64,000 nt of DNA, from assembly GCA_021199655.1 (NCBI GenBank), contig JAJQHQ010000095.1, positions 1-64,000 of the forward strand, written 5' to 3'. Source of the stretch: Lachnospiraceae bacterium (GTDB lineage Bacteria > Bacillota > Clostridia > Lachnospirales > Lachnospiraceae). The notes under the pieces were generated by a model, which ran no database searches, had not been told where the DNA came from, and worked only from the letters and a program-made list of their open reading frames with translations. Below, one piece after another: positions 17,786-27,310 of the stretch. Positions within the stretch are counted from its first letter, which is position 1; each line of letters starts with the position of its first letter. The position numbers and the translations under genes were made by a program.

Positions 17786-18972
17786 GAAATATCATAATAC
17801 TCGACTGCATCGCCTTCCGAAATGTTATCCTGCGGATACGCGATGTAGTCGTCGGCTTCCAGACCGTCCAGAATCTCGTATTCGCATAGGCCTTCGTCAT
17901 AGTCGCCGAGCGTGATCTCATGCTTTTCTATTACGTTGGATGGACCGGCAAACCATACGTAAGCACAGCCGTCCCCCTGCAGGATATAGTATTCCGAGAG
18001 CCACAGGCCATCTTTGCTTTCGTCCTGCCCATTATCAATCTCAATCGTAACATGCTGCCCGAGTACCATGCCTTCATCGTCGTCCGGTTCCACGTAAAAT
18101 GGATAGGATACCGTTTCGGAAGATTCATAGTAGCTGGATTGGGAAGCGGAATCATCCTCTTCCGGTTCGAGGTCGATTTCAGTGATCGTCCCCGTCCATT
18201 TGATATCAGAATCGATTCGGGAGCGCAGGATGACGGTCATGCCTTCCTCGATATCAAGAAGATTCAGTTCGTTGAGTGTGCCCCTTACCTGAAATCTTTC
18301 ATTAGATACGATGGTCATATAGGCGCTTTCTCCTGAACTATTGAGAGAGTCTTCGGACGAGTCCGGCGGGTTGATGGACTGTACGGTGCCGGACAGCTCG
18401 GCAGTCACGATGGAAGCATCAATGGTCTCCTGCATGGCATCCATTTCCAGTTCCTTTTCCTGAATATCGTATTCAAGCACTTTGATCTGGTTCTGATAAT
18501 CCAATATTTCCAGATAAACATTCGTTTTATCATCCTCATCCGTGTAGCTCTCCCGGAGCTTTTCATCGGCAGCAATCAGTTTTTCATATTTCTCGATCTC
18601 CAGTTCATATTGTTCGATGTCGAGCTTTGCCTGTGCAAGACTTTCCTCATCATCTTTGGTATCATACGAGAAAAGTTTCTGTCCTTCGGTCACAGTGTCG
18701 CCTTCTTCTACAAAACATTCGTCCAGAGTGCGCCCGTCATCCAGCGTGATGGATGAGGTTTCCTGTGCTTCCACCTGACCGGACCAGGTCTCGATGACGC
18801 CGGACCCGCTGCCGTAGCCGGTAATGGCCGAAACGGTCATGACAAACACCGCGTCGTCGCTGTCAGAAGAGATACGTTCTGTTAAAGAGGATTTTTGATT
18901 CACGAAGTAATACGCACCGCAGCCGGCACCGATGAGAGCCACAGCGAGGACGGGAATAAGAAGCTTTTTCAT
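17782..18972 (-). CDS. HlyD/MacA-family efflux adaptor (membrane-fusion protein)
   Basis: 396 residues. Residues 5-27 form a signal/anchor (LLIPVLAVALIGAGCGAYYF; the Cys is not in a good lipobox). A first lipoyl half (VEAQETSSITLDDGRTLDEC, EEGDTVTEGQKLFSYDTKDD) leads into a helical hairpin at about 115-185, a second lipoyl half (IVTAELSGTVQSIN) and a beta-barrel/membrane-proximal domain. Length is normal for the family. It heads the minus-strand cluster with a second fusion protein and a MacB-like permease; a promoter-like pair lies just upstream. Such adaptors couple a permease to export across the envelope; in Gram-positives they act at the outer face of the membrane. Confidence 0.85.
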   Translation of the reverse strand: MKKLLIPVLAVALIGAGCGAYYFVNQKSSLTERISSDSDDAVFVMTVSAITGYGSGSGVIETWSGQVEAQETSSITLDDGRTLDECFVEEGDTVTEGQKLFSYDTKDDEESLAQAKLDIEQYELEIEKYEKLIAADEKLRESYTDEDDKTNVYLEILDYQNQIKVLEYDIQEKELEMDAMQETIDASIVTAELSGTVQSINPPDSSEDSLNSSGESAYMTIVSNERFQVRGTLNELNLLDIEEGMTVILRSRIDSDIKWTGTITEIDLEPEEDDSASQSSYYESSETVSYPFYVEPDDDEGMVLGQHVTIEIDNGQDESKDGLWLSEYYILQGDGCAYVWFAGPSNVIEKHEITLGDYDEGLCEYEILDGLEADDYIAYPQDNISEGDAVEYYDIS

Positions 18973-19013
18973 GATCGTTCCTTTCCGGCATCCCGATGAG
19001 GATACCTGTATTA

Positions 19014-19041
19014 ATTATAACTTTATTTACAACTTTTTCAA
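19014..19041 (-). promoter_or_regulatory. sigma-A promoter for the export cluster
   Basis: Read on the minus strand, TTGAAA (19041-19036), 16 bases, then TATAAT (19019-19014). It lies about 45 bases upstream of the first fusion-protein gene. Confidence 0.6.
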
Positions 19042-19127
19042 TATTGTAATGCTTAGAAAAATCTTAATGAGGCACTTTTCTTTCGGAGCGAAATGGGTTA
19101 AGATAGACGAAAACGGGAGAGAGATCC

Positions 19128-19602
19128 ATGAAAAATACAACCTTGTGCTATATTGAGAAAGACGATTCGTACCTGATGCTGCATCGCGTGAAAAAGGAGC
19201 ATGACATTAATCACGGCAAATGGATCGGGGTCGGCGGAAAGTTTGAACCTTTTGAGACGCCGGAGGAATGTCTGTTAAGAGAGGTAAAAGAGGAGACAGG
19301 TCTTACTCTTCTTGAATATCGTCTGCGCGGGATCATTACCTTTGTGCAGGATAAGGAGACAGAATACATGTTTCTGTATACGGCAGATTCTTTTGAAGGG
19401 GAACTGATCCCATGTGATGAGGGGGGAACTGGCCTGGATTCCGAAAAAGGAAATACTGAAGCTGAAATTATGGGAGGGCGATCGGGAATTTCTGCGGCTG
19501 CTGGAAGAAGACAGCGAGTTTTTCTCCATGAAGCTGGGCTATGAAGGAGAGCATCTGGCGGAAGTGAGGACGAAGATTTATCCGATGCGCTGCATCGGAT
19601 GA
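19128..19602 (+). pseudogene. NUDIX hydrolase (8-oxo-dGTP-ase type), frameshifted
   Basis: The N-terminal frame carries a complete Nudix box (GGKFEPFETPEECLLREVKE then ETGL; G-x5-E-x7-REVxEETGL) and the usual KWIGVGGK. At the G6 run near 19420-19427 the frame goes out of step: dropping one G joins CDEGE to LAWIPKKEILKLKLWEGDRE and on to the natural end at 19602. As written, translation stops at 19544 with an unrelated tail. Full length would be about 158 residues, normal for MutT-like proteins that clean oxidised nucleotides. The catalytic box is before the lesion. A sequencing error in the homopolymer is an alternative. Confidence 0.75.
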
Positions 19603-19707
19603 AATATTCCTGTTTCCGGCGGCGCATTTTACAATAAGTTTGATTGCGTTCGCTATAAATGACAAAACTGACGCGGAAAAACGAAAGATTTTTTACACGC
19701 ACTTTCC

Positions 19708-19736
19708 TTGACAGATGTCGATTTGTATTATATAAA
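19708..19736 (+). promoter_or_regulatory. sigma-A promoter of pckA
   Basis: TTGACA (19708-19713), 17-base spacer, TATAAA (19731-19736), followed by a ~120-base leader to the pckA start. Confidence 0.75.
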
Positions 19737-19865
19737 TAGTGATGGAAAATTGTATTAATTCCAAAACAACTATTTCAATCTGGTTCAAAATGCCCGCGTG
19801 TGAGCGTTTCATGCAGCGCGGTCGGTATGAATACAGAACTATGAAAGAAAGAGGTAGAAAGAACT

Positions 19866-21470
19866 ATGGCAAATCTGGATTTGACAAAGTACGGTATCAA
19901 TGGAGTTACGGAAATCGTGCACAATCCTTCTTACGAGACACTGTTCGAGGAAGAGATGAAGCCTGAGCTTACCGGATATGACAAGGGTCAGCTTTCCGAG
20001 CTCGACGCGGTGAATGTTATGACCGGCGTTTACACCGGACGTTCCCCGAAAGACAAGTACATCGTTATGGATGAGAATTCAAAGGACACCGTATGGTGGA
20101 CGACGGAAGGTTACAAGAATGACAACCATCCGATGAGCGAAGAGACCTGGGCTACTGTTAAGAAGCTGGCACAGGAAGAGCTTTCCGGCAAGAGACTCTT
20201 CGTCGTAGACGCATTCTGCGGCGCAAACAAGGATACCCGCATGGCGATCCGCTTCATGATGGAAGTGGCATGGCAGGCACACTTTGTTGAGAATATGTTC
20301 ATCAAGCCGTCAGCAGAAGAGCTTGAGACATTTGAGCCGGATTTTGTAGTATATACCGCTTCCAAGGCGAAGGTTGACAATTATAAAGAGCTGGGTCTGA
20401 ATTCTGAGACCTGCGTAGCGTTCAACATCACAAGCCGTGAGCAGGTCATCCTGAACACATGGTACGGCGGCGAGATGAAGAAGGGTATGTTCTCCATGAT
20501 GAACTATTACCTGCCGCTGAAGGGCATCGCAGCAATGCACTGCTCCGCAAATACCGATATGAACGGTGAGAACACCGCGATCTTCTTCGGTCTTTCCGGT
20601 ACAGGCAAGACTACCCTTTCCACCGACCCGAAGCGTCTTCTGATCGGCGACGACGAGCACGGCTGGGATGACAACGGTGTGTTCAACTTCGAGGGCGGCT
20701 GCTATGCAAAGGTTATCAACCTTGATAAGGATTCCGAGCCGGATATCTACAATGCGATCAAGCGCAACGCTCTTCTTGAGAACGTTACTCTGGATGAGAA
20801 CGGCAAGATTGATTTCGCTGACAAGAGCGTGACTGAGAATACCCGTGTTTCCTATCCGATCGATCATATTGAGAAGATTGTTCGTCCGGTATCCTCCGCA
20901 CCGGCTGCAAAGCAGGTGATCTTCCTGTCCGCAGATGCGTTCGGCGTACTTCCGCCGGTATCCATCCTGACTCCGGAGCAGACGCAGTATTATTTCCTGT
21001 CCGGTTTCACAGCAAAGCTGGCTGGTACCGAGCGCGGCATCACCGAGCCGACTCCGACTTTCTCGGCATGCTTCGGCCAGGCATTCCTGGAGCTGCATCC
21101 GACCAAGTACGCGGAAGAGCTGGTTAAGAGAATGGAGCAGAGCGGAGCGAAGGCTTATCTGGTAAATACCGGATGGAACGGCACCGGCAAGCGTATCTCC
21201 ATCAAGGATACCCGTGGTATCATTGATGCGATCCTCGACGGTTCGATCCTGAACGCGCCGACCAAGAAGATCCCGTACTTTGATTTCGAAGTACCGACCG
21301 AGCTTCCGGGTGCAGATCCAGCTATCCTCGATCCGCGTGATACTTATGCAAATGCTTCCGAGTGGGAAGAGAAGGCAAAGGATCTGGCAGGCCGCTTCGT
21401 GAAGAACTTCGACAAGTACACGACCAACGAAGCTGGTAAGGCACTTGTTGCTGCTGGCCCGCAGCTGTAA
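19866..21470 (+). CDS. pckA: phosphoenolpyruvate carboxykinase (ATP)
   Basis: 534 residues, the expected length for ATP-dependent PEP carboxykinase. Visible signatures are the kinase P-loop [11 protein letters not shown] (about residue 239), the preceding [20 protein letters not shown], and [20 protein letters not shown] with metal-binding residues, plus [11 protein letters not shown] near the N-terminus. The enzyme interconverts oxaloacetate + ATP and PEP + CO2 in the cytosol; in succinate- or propionate-forming anaerobes it often runs toward oxaloacetate. Codons are strongly biased toward the pattern seen in nifJ and dnaK, suggesting high expression. It has its own promoter and ends at a long palindrome. 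Confidence 0.96.
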   Translation: MANLDLTKYGINGVTEIVHNPSYETLFEEEMKPELTGYDKGQLSELDAVNVMTGVYTGRSPKDKYIVMDENSKDTVWWTTEGYKNDNHPMSEETWATVKKLAQEELSGKRLFVVDAFCGANKDTRMAIRFMMEVAWQAHFVENMFIKPSAEELETFEPDFVVYTASKAKVDNYKELGLNSETCVAFNITSREQVILNTWYGGEMKKGMFSMMNYYLPLKGIAAMHCSANTDMNGENTAIFFGLSGTGKTTLSTDPKRLLIGDDEHGWDDNGVFNFEGGCYAKVINLDKDSEPDIYNAIKRNALLENVTLDENGKIDFADKSVTENTRVSYPIDHIEKIVRPVSSAPAAKQVIFLSADAFGVLPPVSILTPEQTQYYFLSGFTAKLAGTERGITEPTPTFSACFGQAFLELHPTKYAEELVKRMEQSGAKAYLVNTGWNGTGKRISIKDTRGIIDAILDGSILNAPTKKIPYFDFEVPTELPGADPAILDPRDTYANASEWEEKAKDLAGRFVKNFDKYTTNEAGKALVAAGPQL

Positions 21471-21512
21471 TAAAAGTTGCGTAAACGCAGTCGATTTTTT
21501 GATGTTTATAGA

Positions 21513-21546
21513 GAAAGCCCAGAGTGTTGCAACACTCTGGGCTTTC
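21513..21546. terminator. 34-bp perfect palindrome, bidirectional terminator
   Basis: GAAAGCCCAGAGTGTT (21513-21528) is followed after GC by its exact complement AACACTCTGGGCTTTC (21531-21546). It lies between the convergent pckA and ABC-F genes. U-tracts are short on both sides, so the efficiency is uncertain. Confidence 0.7.
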
Positions 21547-21549
21547 GCG

Positions 21550-23187
21550 TCAGTCGTCGTCCGGATTCCCCTCCGTCGTGTATACCTGACGTTTTCTCGC
21601 CATCTCATCGCTCTCCAGATATTCATCGTAGGTCGTGATCTTGTCGATCAGCTGGCCGTTCGGCAGGATTTCCATGATCCGGTTCGCGGTCGTCTGTACG
21701 ATCTGGTGGTCGCGGGAGGAGAAGAGGATAACGCCCGGGAACTTCATCATGCCGTTGTTGAGGGCCGTGATGGATTCCATGTCCAGATGGTTTGTCGGCT
21801 CGTCAAAGATCAGGACATTGGAGCCGGAGATCATCATCTTGGAGAGCATGCATCGTACACGTTCGCCGCCGGAAAGCACCCGCATCTTTTTGACTCCGTC
21901 GTCCCCGGCAAAGAGCATTCTGCCGAGGAAGCCGCGCACATAGGTGGCGTCCTTGATCTCGGAATAGCCGGTAAGCCAGTCCGCAATGGTCAGGTCGTTG
22001 TCAAATTCTTTCGTATTGTCCTTCGGAAAATAGGACTGCGAGGTGGTCACGCCCCACTTGTAAGTGCCTTCATCGGGCTCCAGCTCTCCGGCCAGAATCT
22101 GGAAAAAGGTGGTCTTGGCCAGTTCATTGCTGCCGACAAACGCGACCTTATCGTCATGGCCGAGCGTAAAGGTAAGGTTGTCCAGCACCTTTACACCATC
22201 GATCGTCTTGGACAGATTCTCTACCATGAGAACCTCGTTGCCAATCTCGCGGTTCGGACGAAAATCGATGTAGGGATATTTCCGGCTGGACGGCTTGATC
22301 TCATCCAGCTGGATTTTTTCCAGTGCCCGCTTTCTTGATGTCGCCTGCTTGGACTTGGAGGCGTTCGCGGAGAAGCGGGAGATGAACTCCTGCAGCTCTT
22401 TGATCTTTTCTTCTTTTTTGCGGTTCGCTTCTTTCATCTGGCGGATGAGAAGCTGGCTCGACTCATACCAGAAATCATAGTTGCCGGCATAGAGCTGAAT
22501 CTTGCCGTAGTCGATGTCCGCGATATGTGTGCAGACCTTGTTCAGAAAATAACGGTCGTGGGAGACTACGATCACCGTGTTGTCAAAATTGATGAGAAAT
22601 TCTTCCAGCCAGCTGATCGCGTCGAGATCCAGATGGTTCGTCGGCTCGTCGAGCAGGAGAATGTCCGGGTTGCCGAAGAGGGCGCGGGCAAGCAGAACCT
22701 TGACTTTTTCATTGCCGTTCAGGTCTTTCATCAGGCTGTAGTGCAGGTCGGTCTCGATGCCTAGACCATTCAGAAGAGTAGCGGCATCTGATTCCGCTTC
22801 CCAGCCGTTCAGCTCAGCAAATTCCCCTTCCAGCTCACTGGCGCGGATGCCGTCTTCATCGGAAAAATCCTCTTTTGCGTAGATGGCGTCCTTTTCCTTC
22901 ATAATATCATAGAGGCGCTGGTTGCCCATAATGACGGTGTCAAGGACAGGAAATTCATCATATTTAAAATGATCCTGCTCCAGCACAGACAGACGTTGCC
23001 CCGGCGTCATCGAGACGTCGCCCTTTGTGGTCTCAAGCTGTCCGGAAAGAATCTTCAGAAACGTGGACTTTCCGGCACCGTTTGCACCGATCAGGCCATA
23101 GCAGTTGCCCTCGGTAAATTTGATGTTGACATCCTCAAACAGAGCTTTTTTCCCGATTCGAAGAGTCACATTATTTGCACTGATCAT
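21550..23187 (-). CDS. ABC-F family ATPase (YbiT/EttA-like)
   Basis: 545 residues with two ABC cassettes and no membrane segments. The first has Walker A GANGAGKST (about residue 36), signature region and LLLDEPTNHLDLDAI; a helical linker (about 245-305, KKEEKIKELQEFISRFSANA) follows; the second has LSGGERVRCML and IFDEPTNHLDMES. The second Walker A is unusual, GSNELAKTT, with Ala in place of the usual Gly before the Lys, a variant I associate with this clostridial subgroup. ABC-F proteins act on ribosomes as translation or ribosome-protection factors. The extra C-terminal ~35 residues are uncharacterised. Confidence 0.88.
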   Translation of the reverse strand: MISANNVTLRIGKKALFEDVNIKFTEGNCYGLIGANGAGKSTFLKILSGQLETTKGDVSMTPGQRLSVLEQDHFKYDEFPVLDTVIMGNQRLYDIMKEKDAIYAKEDFSDEDGIRASELEGEFAELNGWEAESDAATLLNGLGIETDLHYSLMKDLNGNEKVKVLLARALFGNPDILLLDEPTNHLDLDAISWLEEFLINFDNTVIVVSHDRYFLNKVCTHIADIDYGKIQLYAGNYDFWYESSQLLIRQMKEANRKKEEKIKELQEFISRFSANASKSKQATSRKRALEKIQLDEIKPSSRKYPYIDFRPNREIGNEVLMVENLSKTIDGVKVLDNLTFTLGHDDKVAFVGSNELAKTTFFQILAGELEPDEGTYKWGVTTSQSYFPKDNTKEFDNDLTIADWLTGYSEIKDATYVRGFLGRMLFAGDDGVKKMRVLSGGERVRCMLSKMMISGSNVLIFDEPTNHLDMESITALNNGMMKFPGVILFSSRDHQIVQTTANRIMEILPNGQLIDKITTYDEYLESDEMARKRQVYTTEGNPDDD

Positions 23188-23233
23188 TGGATAACCCTTT
23201 CTGTTTTCGCTTTCTTAAGTTTGTTCCTTCCTT

Positions 23234-23261
23234 ATTTTACAGAATTAAAAAGAAAATGCAA
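23234..23261 (-). promoter_or_regulatory. possible promoter of the ABC-F gene
   Basis: Minus strand: TTGCAT (23261-23256), 16 bases, TAAAAT (23239-23234), with the start codon about 45 bases downstream. It is a moderate match. The 300-base gap 23188-23491 otherwise holds only this and the nifJ promoter and leader. Confidence 0.45.
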
Positions 23262-23331
23262 CTGAAAAGTGTAAATCTCTTTTCTGTACAATAAAAAAAA
23301 CAAAAAAATGACGAAAAACAAAAGTGACAAA

Positions 23332-23360
23332 TAGACAAAGTGGTGAAGATGTGCTAAAAT
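23332..23360 (+). promoter_or_regulatory. promoter of nifJ
   Basis: TAGACA (23332-23337), 17 bases, TAAAAT (23355-23360). A ~125-base leader follows, ending in AAGGAGG ahead of the ATG at 23492. Confidence 0.6.
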
Positions 23361-23491
23361 CAATTCCAAATGAAAGTATATCATGAATATCTTTCTGCGC
23401 AGCCATATGGCCGCTGCAGGGTATGGCGGTCTTTGTTCTGCTGTACACACGGTATTCTGAACTTTTAAAAAAATAAGGAGGTATTTTTCCA

Positions 23492-26400
23492 ATGGCAAGA
23501 AAAACGAAGACCATGGATGGTAATCATGCTGCGGCTCATGCTTCATACGCATTTACTGATGTCGCTGCGATCTACCCGATTACCCCATCCTCTGTCATGG
23601 CAGAGGCGACGGATGAATGGGCGACACAGGGCCGCCTGAACATCTTTGGACAGACCGTACAGGTGACGGAGATGCAGTCCGAGGCCGGCGCGGCTGGTAC
23701 CGTACACGGTTCACTGGCAGCAGGTGCTCTGACCACTACATACACCGCTTCCCAGGGTCTGCTTCTTATGATCCCGAACCTTTACAAGATCGCCGGTGAG
23801 CGTCTTCCGGGTGTATTCAACGTATCTGCCCGTGCTCTGGCAAGCCATGCGCTGTCTATCTTCGGCGATCACTCTGATGTGTATGCCTGTCGGCAGACCG
23901 GCTGCGCGATGCTCTGCGAGTCCAGCGTACAGGAAGTTATGGATCTGACGCCGGTTGCGCATCTTTCCGCGATCAAGGGCCGTATTCCGTTTATCAATTT
24001 CTTTGATGGTTTCCGTACATCCCACGAGATCCAGAAGATCGAGACCTGGGATTATGAAGATCTGAAGGAGATGACTGACTTTGACGCGATCCAGGCGTGG
24101 AGAGATCAGTGCCTGAATCCGAATCATCCGTGCCAGAGAGGTTCTGCACAGAACCCGGATATCTTCTTCCAGGCCCGTGAGGCATGCAATCCGTACTACG
24201 ATGCGCTTCCGGCTATCGTTCAGGAGTACATGGACAAGGTCAACGCAAAGATCGGTACCGATTACAAGCTGTTTAACTACTATGGCGCTCCGGATGCGGA
24301 GAAGGTCATCATCGCTATGGGTTCCGTATGCGATACGATCGAGGAGACTATTGATTACCTGCGTGCAGCAGGAGAGAAGGTCGGCGTTGTCAAAGTACGT
24401 CTGTACCGTCCGTTCTGCGCAGATGCTCTGATCGAGGCGATTCCGGAGACTGTGAAGCAGATTTCCGTACTTGACCGTACGAAAGAGCCGGGTTCCTTAG
24501 GCGAGCCGCTTTACCTTGACGTTGTTGCAGCTCTGAAGGGTAGCAAGTTCAACGACACTCCGATCTATACCGGCCGCTACGGCCTTGGTTCCAAGGATAC
24601 AACTCCGGCGCAGATCGTAGCTGTTTATAACAATACTGAGAAGAAGAGATTCACCATCGGTATCAACGATGATGTGACGAATCTTTCTCTTGAGACCGGC
24701 GCTCCGCTGGTGACGACTCCGGAAGGTACGACAAACTGCAAGTTCTGGGGCCTTGGCGCAGATGGTACGGTTGGTGCGAACAAGAACTCCATCAAGATCA
24801 TCGGCGACAATACCGATATGTATGCGCAGGCATATTTTGATTATGACTCGAAGAAGTCCGGCGGTGTGACGATGTCCCACCTTCGTTTCGGCAAGAAGCC
24901 GATCAAATCCACCTATCTGATCCATAAGGCAGATTTCGTGGCATGCCACAATCCGTCCTATGTACGCAAGTACAACATGGTACAGGAGCTGGTGGACGGC
25001 GGTACATTCCTTCTGAACTGTTCCTGGGATATGGAGGGCCTTGAGAAGCATCTTCCGGGTCAGGTGAAGGCATTCATCGCGAACCATAACATCAAGTTCT
25101 ACACCATCGACGGTGTGAAGATCGGTATCGAGACCGGCATGGGTCCGACTCGTATCAACACCATCCTTCAGTCTGCATTCTTCAAGCTGACGGGCATCAT
25201 CCCGGAGGATCAGGCCATCGATCTGATGAAGGCTGCTGCGAAGGCTACCTACGGCCGCAAGGGCGACGATGTCGTTCAGAAGAACTGGGCTGCGATCGAC
25301 GCCGGCGCGAAGCAGGTCGTTGAGATCCAGGTTCCGGAAAGCTGGAAGACGGCTGAGACGGAAGACATCATTGCAAAGGATGTTACCGGCGCAAGAGAAG
25401 ATGTTGTGAAGTTTGTAAATACGATCCAGCATGCGGTAAACGCACAGGAAGGCAACAATCTTCCGGTATCCGCATTCAAGGATTATGTAGACGGTACGAC
25501 ACCGTCAGGCGCTGCTGCATTTGAGAAGCGCGGTATCGCAGTGGATATCCCGGTTTGGAATCCGGAGAACTGTATCCAGTGCAACCGCTGCTCTTATGTA
25601 TGCCCGCACGCGGTTATCCGTCCGGTAGCTATGACGGATGAGGAAGTGGCTGCGGCTCCGGCTGATATGAAGACCCTTCCGATGACCGGTATGGCCGGCT
25701 ATAAGTTCGCGATCGTTGTTTCCGCTCTGGACTGCACAGGCTGCGGTTCCTGCGTAAACGTATGCCCGGGCAAGAAGGGTGCAAAGGCGATCACGATGGA
25801 GAATATGGAAGCGAACGCGGATTCCCAGAAGTATTTCGATTACGCAGTAGAGCTTCCGGCCAAGACAGAAGTGATCGACAAGTTCAAAGAGAATACTGTA
25901 AAGGGTTCCCAGTTCAAACAGCCGCTGCTTGAGTTCTCAGGCGCATGCGGTGGCTGCGGCGAGACTCCGTACGCGAAGCTGATCACCCAGCTCTTTGGTG
26001 ACAGAATGTACATCGCGAACGCGACAGGCTGCTCCAGTATCTGGGGTAACTCCTCACCGTCTACTCCGTACACTGTAAATGCGGAGGGCAAGGGTCCGGC
26101 ATGGGACAACTCCCTGTTTGAGGACAACGCTGAGTTCGGTTATGGTATGCTGCTTGCTCAGAGAGCGATCCGTGACGGTCTGAAGACCAAGGTTCAGGCT
26201 CTGCTTGAGTGCGATTGCTGCGGCGAGGATGTGAAGTCTGCTGCACAGGAATGGCTGGATACCTTCAGCGTAGGCGCTACCAACGGCATCGCTACGGACA
26301 AGCTGATCGCGGCATGCGAGGCATGCGGCTGTGACGACTGCCAGGAAGTGCTCAAGGGCAAGGATTATCTGGCGAAGAAGTCCCAGTGGATCTTCGGTGG

Positions 26401-27037
26401 TGACGGCTGGGCATATGATATTGGCTTCGGCGGCGTAGACCATGTACTGGCAAGTGGTCAGGATATCAATATCATGGTATTCGATACCGAGGTATATTCC
26501 AATACAGGCGGACAGTCTTCGAAGTCCACTCCGACCGGCGCGGTGGCTCAGTTCGCTGCAGCTGGTAAGGAAGTAAAGAAGAAGGATATGGCTTCGATCG
26601 CCATGAGCTATGGTTACGTATATGTAGCACAGATCGCGATGGGCGCTGACTTCAATCAGACTGTAAAGGCTATTTCTGAGGCAGAAGCTTATCCGGGACC
26701 GTCACTCATCATCGCGTATGCTCCGTGTATCAACCACGGCATCAAGAAGGGTATGAGCAAGGCGCAGACCGAGGAAGAGCTGGCAGTGAAGTCCGGTTAC
26801 TGGCATTGCTTCCGTTACAATCCGGCACTCAAGGAGGAAGGCAAGGCTGCATTCACGCTTGACTCCAAGGCTCCGACAGAGGATTACAAGACCTTCCTGA
26901 ACGGCGAGGTTCGTTACAATTCTCTGATGAGAGCAAATCCGGAAAGAGCGGAGAAACTCTTCGACAAGTCCGAGGGCTATGCGAAGGAAAGATATGAGTA
27001 TCTGCAGAAGCTGATCACGCTGTACGGCGCGGAGTAA
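23492..27037 (+). CDS. nifJ: pyruvate:ferredoxin (flavodoxin) oxidoreductase, single chain
   Basis: 1,181 residues, the full length of homodimeric clostridial PFOR. Domains in order: pyruvate/TPP pyrimidine-binding domain I (from MDGNHAAAHASYAFTDVAAI), domain II/III transketolase-C-like, the two-cluster ferredoxin domain at about 690-770 (CIQCNRCSYVCPHA and CTGCGSCVNVCPGK), and the TPP-binding domain VI (about 815-1150, CGGCGETPYAKLITQLFGDR, then ANATGCSSIWG; TPP/Mg motif GGDGWAYDIGFGG). It oxidises pyruvate to acetyl-CoA + CO2 and reduces ferredoxin, the main route to acetyl-CoA and hydrogen in these anaerobes. Very strong codon bias. Confidence 0.97.
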   Translation: MARKTKTMDGNHAAAHASYAFTDVAAIYPITPSSVMAEATDEWATQGRLNIFGQTVQVTEMQSEAGAAGTVHGSLAAGALTTTYTASQGLLLMIPNLYKIAGERLPGVFNVSARALASHALSIFGDHSDVYACRQTGCAMLCESSVQEVMDLTPVAHLSAIKGRIPFINFFDGFRTSHEIQKIETWDYEDLKEMTDFDAIQAWRDQCLNPNHPCQRGSAQNPDIFFQAREACNPYYDALPAIVQEYMDKVNAKIGTDYKLFNYYGAPDAEKVIIAMGSVCDTIEETIDYLRAAGEKVGVVKVRLYRPFCADALIEAIPETVKQISVLDRTKEPGSLGEPLYLDVVAALKGSKFNDTPIYTGRYGLGSKDTTPAQIVAVYNNTEKKRFTIGINDDVTNLSLETGAPLVTTPEGTTNCKFWGLGADGTVGANKNSIKIIGDNTDMYAQAYFDYDSKKSGGVTMSHLRFGKKPIKSTYLIHKADFVACHNPSYVRKYNMVQELVDGGTFLLNCSWDMEGLEKHLPGQVKAFIANHNIKFYTIDGVKIGIETGMGPTRINTILQSAFFKLTGIIPEDQAIDLMKAAAKATYGRKGDDVVQKNWAAIDAGAKQVVEIQVPESWKTAETEDIIAKDVTGAREDVVKFVNTIQHAVNAQEGNNLPVSAFKDYVDGTTPSGAAAFEKRGIAVDIPVWNPENCIQCNRCSYVCPHAVIRPVAMTDEEVAAAPADMKTLPMTGMAGYKFAIVVSALDCTGCGSCVNVCPGKKGAKAITMENMEANADSQKYFDYAVELPAKTEVIDKFKENTVKGSQFKQPLLEFSGACGGCGETPYAKLITQLFGDRMYIANATGCSSIWGNSSPSTPYTVNAEGKGPAWDNSLFEDNAEFGYGMLLAQRAIRDGLKTKVQALLECDCCGEDVKSAAQEWLDTFSVGATNGIATDKLIAACEACGCDDCQEVLKGKDYLAKKSQWIFGGDGWAYDIGFGGVDHVLASGQDINIMVFDTEVYSNTGGQSSKSTPTGAVAQFAAAGKEVKKKDMASIAMSYGYVYVAQIAMGADFNQTVKAISEAEAYPGPSLIIAYAPCINHGIKKGMSKAQTEEELAVKSGYWHCFRYNPALKEEGKAAFTLDSKAPTEDYKTFLNGEVRYNSLMRANPERAEKLFDKSEGYAKERYEYLQKLITLYGAE

Positions 27038-27061
27038 TACTACAGTACTCTGAAGAGTTAC
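27034..27061 (+). repeat. palindromic repeat at nifJ stop (divergent copy)
   Basis: Begins GTAA on the nifJ stop codon and ends GTTAC; it shares the GTAA..AGTAC..GA..AGTTAC pattern with the other copies of the 27-bp family, but with several changes. Confidence 0.45.
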
Positions 27062-27080
27062 GTAATAAGATTCTGAAATG

Positions 27081-27107
27081 CAGGGGCTGTCGTGCTGGCA
27101 GCCCCTG
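27081..27107 (+). terminator. nifJ terminator
   Basis: CAGGGGCTG (27081-27089) and CAGCCCCTG (27099-27107) form a perfect 9-bp stem with a 9-base loop. The T-tract after it is weak (TGTTATAAT). Confidence 0.65.
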
Positions 27108-27162
27108 TGTTATAATGCGCAGGGCCAGACAAGGTGTATTGCGGCTAAAGCCGCTCCCGGCC

Positions 27163-27206
27163 CGCGCGGCGGATAGGGGAAGAGAACTTCCCCTATCCGA
27201 TTTTTA
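27163..27206 (+). terminator. GC-rich hairpin repeat with T-tract (copy 1)
   Basis: CGGATAGGGGAAG (27170-27182), loop AGAA, CTTCCCCTATCCG (27187-27199), then ATTTTTATT. The upstream CGCGCGGCG and the stem resemble 33483-33515, so this is probably one copy of a dispersed hairpin. A small GCGGC/GCCGC hairpin lies just before it (27141-27154). Confidence 0.7.
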
Positions 27207-27310
27207 TTCTGATTTTGAAAAGTATCAGGAAAATGAACAGAGTAACAAAATAACAAAATAATAAAATAACAGAAGTACAGACCTGGAGAGTCTGCAGAAA
27301 GGAGATTATC

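Noticed and set aside
20310-21626. Long minus-strand frame (438 codons) opposite pckA
   Set aside because: Mirror of a biased, highly expressed gene; no ribosome site or protein family, and the plus strand is clearly pckA.
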